From Ampullaceana balthica (lineage: Eukaryota; Mollusca; Gastropoda; Lymnaeidae): a stretch of DNA of 64,000 nt. Below are positions 56,103 through 64,000 of this stretch, piece after piece. Numbering within the stretch: position 1 is the stretch's first letter; the number at the start of each line of letters is the position of its first letter. The notes under the pieces were generated by a model. The model was not told where the DNA came from and ran no database searches. It saw nothing but the letters and a program-made list of their open reading frames with translations. The translations under genes were made by a program, and so were the position numbers. The stretch is from NCBI GenBank assembly GCA_944989445.1, contig CALYLW010000125.1:1448885-1512884 (forward strand), read 5' to 3'.

Positions 56103-56618
56103 GAAACCCGTAAAAACAAAGTTTTTGACTATAAATACCTTATATTTGAGACATAACTAACAGTATTGATTATGTTCAAACACGACAAACATTTACAGAC
56201 TGAATCTGTCTTAATTGCCATTTGCTTTATAACCTTGGGGTGGGGGCGTGGGAGAAGGGAAAGATCTGGTCACCGATCGCTGGATCGAGCTCAGCGTGAC
56301 ACGTAAAATGTAAACAAAAGCACCCCGGTACATCGCTCCAACGCGCGAACTGAGATGTCACGTGAAAAAAAACCAATAACTAACCGTGAAATGGAATTAC
56401 ATACCTCGTATAGAGATAAACTAAAAATGCATTAATTTAATAAATGTAACTTTCGATCGATCTGCATTTTTGATATGATGCATTGTTAGGTGACACGGGT
56501 CCGTGTGCCAAATTTCAGCTCGATGGCATGACGGGAAGTGGGTCAATTTTGACTTCTAATTTTCTGCTGTGCCCAAGACAGAGACGGCCGTGAAGTTAAT
56601 ATAAGGGATTTAAAAATA
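56103..56618 (+). repeat. repeat A, single copy
   Basis: ACCCGTAAAAACAAAGTTTT through TCACCGATCGCTGGATCG and the shared core (56415-56490) to GTTAATATAAGGGATTT. Confidence 0.75.
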
Positions 56619-56784
56619 AATAAAAATCTACTTACATGTAACAATTCCAATAGTACATAGCACTATGTAGTACTAATACATACTAATGTATGTACTAATA
56701 GTACATAGTACACATGACCTTACACAGAATAAGGTTAAAACATCAATATACATAATTTGCAATGTCTGTCTGTCCCGTCTGTCT

Positions 56785-56885
56785 TTCTGTGACGCTACTA
56801 ATTTTAGAAAGCAGAGCACCAAATTACTGCACCAAAAAAAAACTCTTTTCGAACTTCTGCATAAAATTAATCAATAGTGATATAA
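56785..56885 (-). repeat. fragment of Helitron family B
   Basis: GAGCACCAAATTACTGCACC and CTCTTTTCGAACTTCTGCAT match 18845-18895 inside the family B copy. Confidence 0.5.
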
Positions 56886-56959
56886 ATGAATAAAATGAAA
56901 ATAAATAAAATAAATAAAATAAATGAAGGTTCTGTATTACGTTATTTTTTAATCTGATG

Positions 56960-57865
56960 TGTATTTATTTTGAAAACTTCCAAAAGGGCCCAAAAGTAGT
57001 TTTTTCCTTATATAAAAACTGAATCAGCACTAATTCTCTAGCTTCCCGTGTAGGTAGAAGCATGAAACTTTGAGAAAATGTTGAGTACGCTCTCAGGACG
57101 ATAATTGGCGATAAACGAATTTTAATATTCCCACTCATGGGGGGCCGGGGGCCCAAATGAAGTTTTTCCTCATATGAGCTAAATAAAAACTGAATCATCA
57201 CTAACTATCCAATATCCCGTGTAGGTAAAAATCATGAAACTTTGGGAAGGTTAGTACACTCCCACGTTGGACACAGGTGAAAAAAAATTTAACATATCAC
57301 TTCCTGGGTCAGGGCCTAAATGTAGAGTACCCTCACGCGATGGTAACAGGTGCAAAAATATAAATGTATCATTCACTAGGGTGCCGGGGGCCCCAAAGTA
57401 GTTTTTTGTGCTAATATAAGCTATATAAAACAGACTCATAATTAAATCTACAACTTTACGTGTAGGTAGGAGCTTGAAACTTTGGGAAGTTGTTGAGTAC
57501 CCTCCCGAAATGGTAACTGGTGAAAACATATTTAAATTATCGCTCACTGGGGGCAAGGGGCCCAAATGTAGTTTTTTAATATAAAACTGACTCATCAATA
57601 ATTCTCCAACTTACCGTGTAAGTATAAGCATGAAACTTTGGTTATTAACAGGCTAAAATAAATTTTATTTATCACTAACTGGGGGCCGGGGTCCAAATGT
57701 AGTTTTTGTCTTATATAAAAACGGATACATGACTAATTCTCCAAATTTCCGTGTATGTAAAAGCATGAAACTTTGGTAAGTTGTTGAGTATCCTTCCGCA
57801 ATGGTGACAGGCGAAAAAATATAAATAATTTACCGCTTCAAAGCGCGGGTATTTGACTAGTATTA
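56960..57865 (+). mobile_element. Helitron 3' part: minisatellite array and terminus
   Basis: About five units of 150-190 bp, each with CTTCCCGTGTAGGTAGAAGC, GAAACTTTGGGAAGTTGTTG and a CACTGGGGGCCGGGGGCCCA-like junction. They are followed by the terminal hairpin CGCTTCAAAGCG, GGGTATTTGA and CTAG, with T beyond (about 57862). Same family as the element at 23178-27511. The 5' end was not found. Confidence 0.65.
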
Positions 57866-57873
57866 TATATATC

Positions 57874-57939
<66 letters not shown>

Positions 57940-57955
57940 TATAAATATATATATC
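57866..57955. repeat. (TA)n microsatellite
   Basis: Near-perfect TA dinucleotides; ORFs of Tyr-Ile repeats here are artefacts. Confidence 0.9.
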
Positions 57956-58224
57956 AGAATTCTTCAACTTTAAGAACGAAATTAGCCTTGGATACAAAGT
58001 TTCAAATAACAAGTCTTTTAAATACAAATAAAAATAAAAATAAAATTATTTCACTTGGTGTGTCTGGTGCTTTTATGTTTTAAATCTCATTTAGTACATT
58101 ATGCCCCCAAGTGTTTGAAAACAGAATAAATTACATTAATTTATATTATTGAAAAAAACATTATTTAAAGTTTATATATTAAAGAATTATTATTTCCTTA
58201 CTGCTTTTAAATGTTGTTTTTTTT

Positions 58225-58875
58225 GTTAACCCATTAGAAAAATTATTTTGAATTCCACCATTTGTGAGGAATTTCATGTTTCATTTGAAGTAGACATTCA
58301 ATACACCAAAATTGATGCTGTTGAAAATTCAAACTTTTAGACATTACATATAATCTTACACATAAACATACCAGTAATTTATAAATTCTCACAAAATTAT
58401 TTGTAATAAATTATTTTAATCTTTGAAAACATTAAAATATATAAATTTAAAAAGTTTAAAATAATAAACCTCCCCATTATATAGTAGTACACGAAGACAG
58501 TATTAAATGGATTGATTAAAGCAAGACTGGCGTATTTATCCATCTACTTCAAGAGACAAGTTACATTTAAAAATTAATTATTTTTCAACAATAAACTTAA
58601 CATCACATGTGTTAGGTATTGTTGGGATTTTATGTTTAAATCATTGTCGACAATTTGCAATTCCTAGCATTCAACTAAAAAAGCATATATTCTTCTTTTT
58701 ATATAGCTTTTATTTTTTTAAATTATAAATTACCTTACTTTCTTGAATCGCTGCGTTTAAAATTTGTGTCAATGTTCTCTTTTGAGTTCGTTTAGTTCTC
58801 TTTTGAGTTCTTTTAATTCTCTTGATGCGCTGAGAGTAATTTTTTTCAGTTTTAATCAATAAGCACATTTAATGG
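58225..58875 (+). repeat. dispersed direct repeat, copy 2
   Basis: Diverged collinear copy of 6380-7065. It has a local duplication of TTCTCTTTTGAGTTC at about 58776-58820. Confidence 0.5.
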
Positions 58876-59049
58876 AAAAAAAATAAGGAACTGCCCAATT
58901 TTTCAATGTGTGGACCTTTATTAAAGTCATTTTAAAGTTATAGAAAAATTACTGTTTGAAATTTTTAAACAATTTGTTTGCGTTTCATAATTAAAAAAGC
59001 AATCATAATTTAGTTTCAAATGAATGCACATGGCATCTATAAAAAAAAA

Positions 59050-59290
59050 GTATAAATTTTATCATCTTCATTTTATCTTATCTTATCTGTTACAAACGCT
59101 CAATCTATATGGAAGATTATTGCGTCCTATGCTTATCCAAGGTTTATGTCCAGTATTACATTTTTATTTAGAGTTTTAAATGTTGATAGAGTTTTGGGTC
59201 ATCCTGGTTTACTCAGGTAGCCCATTCCACGTTCGAATGCCAGACGGGAAGAACGAGAATTAGTATGAGTTTTTTCGGCATCCAGGCTGG
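59050..59290 (-). mobile_element. LINE 3' end with the SINE tail
   Basis: The minus strand reads a LINE ORF end (FFPSGIRTWNGLP, TFKTLNKNV-like). The untranslated tail GACGCAATAATCTTCCATAT then GAGCGTTTGTAACAGATAAG (GATAA repeats) matches the SINE tail at 5970-6030 and 42663-42720. Confidence 0.65.
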
Positions 59291-59661
59291 ATAGCGACTG
59301 TCAAAACAGTGATTGTCGTATTAGAAACTTCACAATAGCGATTGATTCAGAACAGTGACTGTCACAACACCGATTGTCTCAATGGCAACCGCATTATCAC
59401 ATCGACTTTTAAAGTAGCGACTTTTTTCTTTTAGTTGTGATATTGTTTGAAAAACTTAGTGTGCCTAGCCTACAATCAAGTTTATAAAATCAAGAAAAGG
59501 AAGTGACAAGATAACCCATGTAAGGTTATTGTTAAGAAATGGACAAAACAAAATTAAATGCAATCAACTAGAGGTGTGTATAAATAGATGTTGGTAATGT
59601 AAAGAGTGCAGGGCCGGCCCTATAGTATGCAGGTAAAAAGGCAAAAATTGTTGAGCGAAGC

Positions 59662-60125
59662 CTCGGGCCCAATGCAATAGACGAGTAGCGAGACCAATGC
59701 AACAGACGAGTAGCGAGACCAATGCAACAGACGAGTAGCGAGACCAATGCAACAGACGAGTAGCGAGACCAATGCAGCAGGCGAGTAGTGAGACCAATGT
59801 AACAGACGAGTAGCGAGACCGATGCAACAGACGAGTAGCGAGACCAATGCAACAGACGAGTAGCGAGACCAATGCAACAGACGAGTAGCGAGACCAATGC
59901 AACAGACGAGTCGTAGACCAATGCAACAGAAGAGTAGCGAGACCAATGCAACAGACGAGTAGCGAGACCAATGCAACAGACGAGTAGCGAGACCAATGCA
60001 ACAGACGAGTAGCGAGACCAATGCAACAGACGAGTAGCGAGACCAATGCAACAGACGAGTAGCGAGACCAATGCAACAGACGAGTAGCGAGACCAATGCA
60101 ACAGACGAGTAGCGAGACCAATGCA
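59662..60125. repeat. 25-bp minisatellite, about 18 copies
   Basis: Unit GACCAATGCAACAGACGAGT plus AGCGA. One unit is four bases short (about 59910). The period is not a multiple of three, yet all three minus-strand frames stay open, each giving a 25-residue repeat (LLVCCIGLATRLLHWSRYSS in part). Preceded by GGGCCGGCCCTA, a possible hAT-like end. No evidence of coding. Confidence 0.9.
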
Positions 60126-60211
60126 AATATTTGCATTTCTAAGTATAATAAAATGGGAAATAACAAATGTCATAATTTTTTCTCCAGATTCATACTGCAA
60201 TTCAGTAGATC

Positions 60212-60213
<2 letters not shown>

Positions 60214-60276
<63 letters not shown>

Positions 60277-60290
60277 TCGTGTGTGTGTAG
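60214..60290. repeat. (TG)n microsatellite
   Basis: About 35 TG dinucleotides with minor interruptions at the right end. Confidence 0.95.
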
Positions 60291-60419
60291 TTGATGAAAG
60301 TTATAAAGAAATCCAAAAGAGTTATCATGCCATCGTAGTTATTCAAAGTAACTGTCCATGACAATTTGGTTTTAAAAATATTTGCATTTACAAATCCTAC
60401 AACTTCTCCTTCATAAGTA

Positions 60420-60980
60420 AATTGCTTTTCTTTTCATTTTGACACTCTTCGTTTCTTTAAAAATGGGTTCAACTTCAAAGTCCGTGGCAATTTTTTTTGC
60501 CATTATTTTTGCTATTGCTGTTTAAAATTCGCAATTTCTTTAAGATTCTAACCATTTGCAAGTATGTTCCATGATATCAACTGCAGTTTCTTGATCTACA
60601 GAATTATTTTGTAAATCGTTGCTTATGTAATTACTTTGAACAAAATTTCGTACCCAAAATTGAAACAATCAAATTAAAGTTCTTAAGTTGTTTGCAAAAT
60701 GACTCTGCTCCACTTCGAGCTTTTTGGTTTACTACTTCAATTTGCAACTTCCAAAAAATGCAATATAGATTTCGCCTGCTTTATATCACACAACCTGTAC
60801 ACTTTCCAAATGGCCTTTTCATCTTGTTTTTCAAAGTGGTTTCACATAAATATTTTGAACTTACTTGGAAAGGATAGCCCATTGCTTTGCTAAAGCCGAA
60901 AATAAAACAGATTTGATTAATTATACCAAAAAACATTGCATCAGGACAAGTTTTTGCCATATCACATGGCAGCAAGTTGT
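60420..60980 (-). pseudogene. hAT-type (ZMYM-like) transposase relic
   Basis: Minus strand: KTCPDAMFFGIINQICFIFG (compare the usual CPDA-FFG block), a TLKNKMKRPF segment, and ARSGAESFCKQLKNFNLIVS. It is then broken by many stops. No termini were assigned. Confidence 0.6.
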
Positions 60981-61234
60981 TTTTGTGACAGGTACTGGGG
61001 GTAAAACAATGCTCTAGGATTTAATTGTAAAATATGAGCTTGTACCCTTATGTTTACATATTTTTTCACATACATTCAAGGCCATGACTATATACATTTT
61101 GGAATCAATAGCATAAAGACACACTATATTATTTCAAAGGATCTGTGTTGTTTTCTGAGTTTTGGGGGAAAAATAACTGCCCAAAGTCATTTTCTTTTAA
61201 ACCATTTCAACAATAATTATACTACCAAATAGTG

Positions 61235-61420
61235 ACCCCCGATGCTGCGTATGCGGCATTGCTGAGGAGTCAAAAAGGATCTTCCTCATGGACAAATGCT
61301 CTGCAGCTATTGGGGATGCGAACAGGCCAAGCAGCGCTAAAACTGCTGACGAATACTTTTTGGTGATGCCCTTTTGTGTAGGCTCACATTAGGAATAGTA
61401 AGTCTGGTCAAAAGAATCAA
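61235..61420. other. unassigned GC-richer block
   Basis: About 170 bases of balanced composition (GATGCTGCGTATGCGGCATT onward) inside AT-rich DNA, open on the plus strand for about 45 codons. I do not recognise it; possibly a retroelement piece. Confidence 0.25.
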
Positions 61421-61524
61421 AGGCTCGACCCTCCGAAAAACTTGACACAATAAATCCTCTGGCCAAGATATTATTTTGGAACGAGAAACAATTTGATATG
61501 CTTGTAAAGATAACCATACAAAAC

Positions 61525-61605
61525 GACAAGTGACAAAACGACAAGAGTCAAAACGACAAGTGAACAAAACGACAAGGTGACAAAAAGACAAAGTGAAAAA
61601 GGGGA
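61525..61605. repeat. short AAACGACAAG minisatellite
   Basis: Five or six imperfect units of AAAACGACAAG plus GTGAC or GAGTC, 12-18 bases each. Confidence 0.75.
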
Positions 61606-61679
61606 TTTCATGATTTTTCATAATTTATTATGACCCTAAGTATTTTGCATCTTTTGTTTGAATTATTTGTTTTCCATGA

Positions 61680-62720
61680 ATGAAATGTTCTGAATTTATT
61701 CGTTTCTTTTTCTTTGTTACTCTTAACAGTTGACACCTTTCTATGTGGAAAGACAAACTCCAGATAGTTTCCCATTTTCTTAATTCATCTAGGTCTGTTC
61801 GTAAGATTTTGCTATCTTGTTCTGATTTAGTTGTGCTGTAAATTATAGAATCAGCAGCAAATAATCTAAATTTTGTTCCTGTTGAGATTTTATCGGGTAA
61901 AACATTTATATTAAATTAAAAAGTATAGGGGACCTAACACAGGTCCTTGTGGAACTCCCAAATTAATCTTTAATACGCTTATTTAGATCCAATAATTATT
62001 ACGGTTCGCTCTCTACCCAAAAGAATGTCTTGGATCCAATAATGTATGGGACCTGACATTCCAAATAGTTAAATTTATGGAGTAAACTTAAGTGGTGAAA
62101 TTTCTCAAAGGCTTTGCAGAAGTCTACTAATATTGTGTATATTCGATTATTATTCGCCTTTTGACAGATCATCTATTAAACCAGTAAATTGTGTTTCACA
62201 GTATCTGTTTTTTTAAAGCCGTGTTGATATGGGCATAGGACATTATGTTTGTTTATACGATTAACTATTCTGCTATATAATAGGTGTTCTAAAAATTTAG
62301 GCTACACTAGTAATTGATACAGGTATATAATTACCAGGATCTGATTTATCACTTTTTTAAAGAGGGGGAGTTACGTTAGCTAATTTACAATCATGGGGCA
62401 CTGTACCTTGACTTAGAGAGGCTTGAAAACGTAATTCAATGATTAGACACAGTTCATTGTTTAGTTCTTTTAATAACCTTGCACGCAGTTCACCTTTGTT
62501 TATTCTAAAGTTTTTTTAAGAGTGTATTTATAATGTATACCTATCTCGACTACAGTTATTTTACCTATTTCTTATATTTTATATATTAAAACTTTCTTTG
62601 TCACCTGAGGCCAGAAATGATGATGAAAAATATGAATTCAGGACTTTAGCTTTGGTTTAATTATCAATATAGGTCTTATAATTTGGGTCTTTTAGTGTAG
62701 CTATTCCTGTACAGTCAGCT
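61680..62720 (-). pseudogene. LINE RT fragment, same family as 44280-46778
   Basis: Minus-strand frames include LGVPQGPVLGPLYFL-like text, the catalytic region RLFAADSIIY (FADD altered to FAAD), a DFCKAFEKFHHL stretch and LANVTPPL. Collinear with the plus-strand copy, heavily mutated and inactive. Confidence 0.7.
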
Positions 62721-62724
62721 TCAG

Positions 62725-64000
62725 ACATGGGCAATGCCAAAGCCGTGTACGAAAATATTAAAAAAGGAACTGGCCGTTTGAGATCCAATGTTACCCCTTA
62801 AAGTCCAAAAGGGGAGAAATTATTTAAGATCAGGCTGCGCAGCTAAAACGGTGGGTTGAGCATTATCTGGAGCTGTATGCAACAGTTACCACAGTCTCCA
62901 GCACCGCTATAGATGACATCCCGGTTATGCTGCTCATTGAAGAACTTGATGACGTGCACACACAGGAGGAGCTTAGAAAAGCTATTGACTACCTAGCTGG
63001 TAGAAAAGCCCATGGAAATGATGGCATACCACCAGAAGCTCCTCTAAAGAGTGGTTAGACATCATTACTCCAACCTCTTCATGAGCTTCTGTCGATTTGA
63101 TGGGAACAGGGCTACACCCCCAGAACATAGAGGATGCAAACATAGTGACACTATACAATAACAATGGTGATACAAGTGACTGCAATAACTAACGTGGCAA
63201 CTAACTCCTTAGCATTGTAAGAAAGGCTTGTCATACTAACACGACTACATAGTTTAGCCTCCCAAGTTTATCCAGAATCTCAGTGCTGTTTCTGGGCGTG
63301 TCGGTCTATCATAGACTTGGTGTTCTCCATACAGAATGTCCAGGAAAAATGTAGAGATCAGCAGATGTCACTATACATTGCCTTTGTGGATCTTACGAAA
63401 GCCATTGATTTATTCTTTCACAAATGACTATTCAAAATCCTAGAAAAAATTGTCTGTTCCCACATCTACTTGCCATCATCTTATGACAGTTCCATGAAAA
63501 TAGAAAGGGCACAGTTCAGTTAAATGGAGCTATGTCAGAAGCCTTTCCAATCAGCAGCAGAGTTAAACAAGGTTGTGCACTCGCACCAACACTGTTAGCA
63601 ATATTCTTCTGTACTACTTCGATACGCACTCAAGGATAGCAGTGATGGAATCTGGTTACACACCAGAGCTGATGGAGGACATTTCAACATTGCCCGCCTT
63701 CGAGCCAAAACCAAAACGTCAGATGTCCAAATTCATGAGCTACTCTTTGAGGATGATACGGCACTGATGGCACACACAGAAACTGGTTTGCAACAACTCG
63801 TGTCAAGCTTTTCCAACGTCTGCACAGAATTTGGTCTGCAAATCAGCTAAAAAAAAACATCATAGCCCAAGACAGACGTTCTCCTCCTACCATCAATATC
63901 GAAAATTAAAACTTGGAGGTTGTGGAGAGCTTCACCTACTTGGGGTCTAAGGTCTCAAATACACTGACCATCGAGGACGAAATTAACAGTAGAATTGGCA
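62725..64000 (+). pseudogene. LINE RT region, runs off the window
   Basis: Order: GNAKAVYENIKKGTGRLRSN, LKRWVEHYLELYA, LRKAIDYLAGRKAHGNDGIP, LYIAFVDLTKAIDLF (broken), SRVKQGCALAPTL, LEDDTALMAHTETGLQQLVS (catalytic FADD altered to EDD), FGLQIS then LEVVESFTYLGSK. Frameshifts occur throughout. Same family as 13502-14390 and the split copy at 30060/34401. The C-terminus lies beyond 64000. Confidence 0.8.

Noticed and set aside
56960..57840. CRISPR or satellite origin for the 150-190 bp repeats
   Set aside because: The array ends in a Helitron hairpin and CTAG|T and recurs inside another Helitron, so it is element-internal minisatellite.
59662..60125. CRISPR-like regular array
   Set aside because: Units are directly contiguous without variable spacers; it is a minisatellite in a eukaryotic genome.
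59564..60200. 200-residue protein on the minus strand
   Set aside because: It is the translation of a 25-bp minisatellite; all three frames are open for the same trivial reason.
60170..60364. Thr-His repeat ORF
   Set aside because: Translation of a (TG)n microsatellite.

Overview
The window reads as nuclear DNA of an animal. It is AT-rich, with GT-AG introns, tRNA-derived SINEs, several APE-type LINE families, a Penelope-like element, hAT transposase relics, Helitron termini and many microsatellites. The SINE/LINE/Helitron mixture and the peptide gene suggest an invertebrate, plausibly a gastropod or other mollusc. That placement is inference; no marker gene fixes the species. Nothing prokaryotic, viral or CRISPR-like was seen.

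The most interesting content is a pair of convergent genes for secreted cystine-knot peptides, split over small exons that ORF calling misses. On the minus strand a complete four-exon reading frame runs from 37029 to 17834: signal peptide, acidic propeptide ending in Lys-Arg, then two cysteine-rich exons. Every junction is GT-AG and every phase fits, giving 312 coding bases (103 codons plus stop). On the plus strand the last two exons of a paralogue lie at 1653-1772 and 5222-5273; its first two exons would lie left of the window. Both share the eight-cysteine framework C-C-CC-CxC-CxC of agatoxin-like (inhibitor cystine knot) neuroendocrine peptides, with homologous 3' ends and a homologous intron block. 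This indicates an inverted, tail-to-tail duplication.

The second host gene is on the plus strand: the last three coding exons (51108-52873) of a PARP-family ADP-ribosyltransferase, with an apparently intact His-Tyr-Glu triad.

Almost everything else is mobile DNA. 2.6-6.1 kb: SINE copies, a Penelope-like remnant with a GIY-YIG domain and a hammerhead-type motif, and a LINE tail. 8-13.5 kb: MITE-like elements. 13.5-17.2 kb: LINE pieces, including a 0.5-kb inverted repeat. 18.6-27.5 kb (third intron of the minus-strand peptide gene): Helitron, LINE, and a 4.3-kb Helitron carrying minisatellite and repeat modules. 30-34.9 kb (first intron): one LINE split by a 3.8-kb Helitron-like insertion that carries five head-to-tail copies of a ~500-bp repeat, called repeat A here. 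38-41.6 kb: LINE, Helitron copy, hAT relic. 42.2-48 kb: a PHD/endonuclease/RT LINE broken by at least five younger insertions. 48.5-51 kb: hAT relic and MITEs. 53.7-64 kb: an L2/CR1-like LINE, Helitron minisatellite, a 25-bp minisatellite, hAT relic and two LINE pieces, the last running off the window end.
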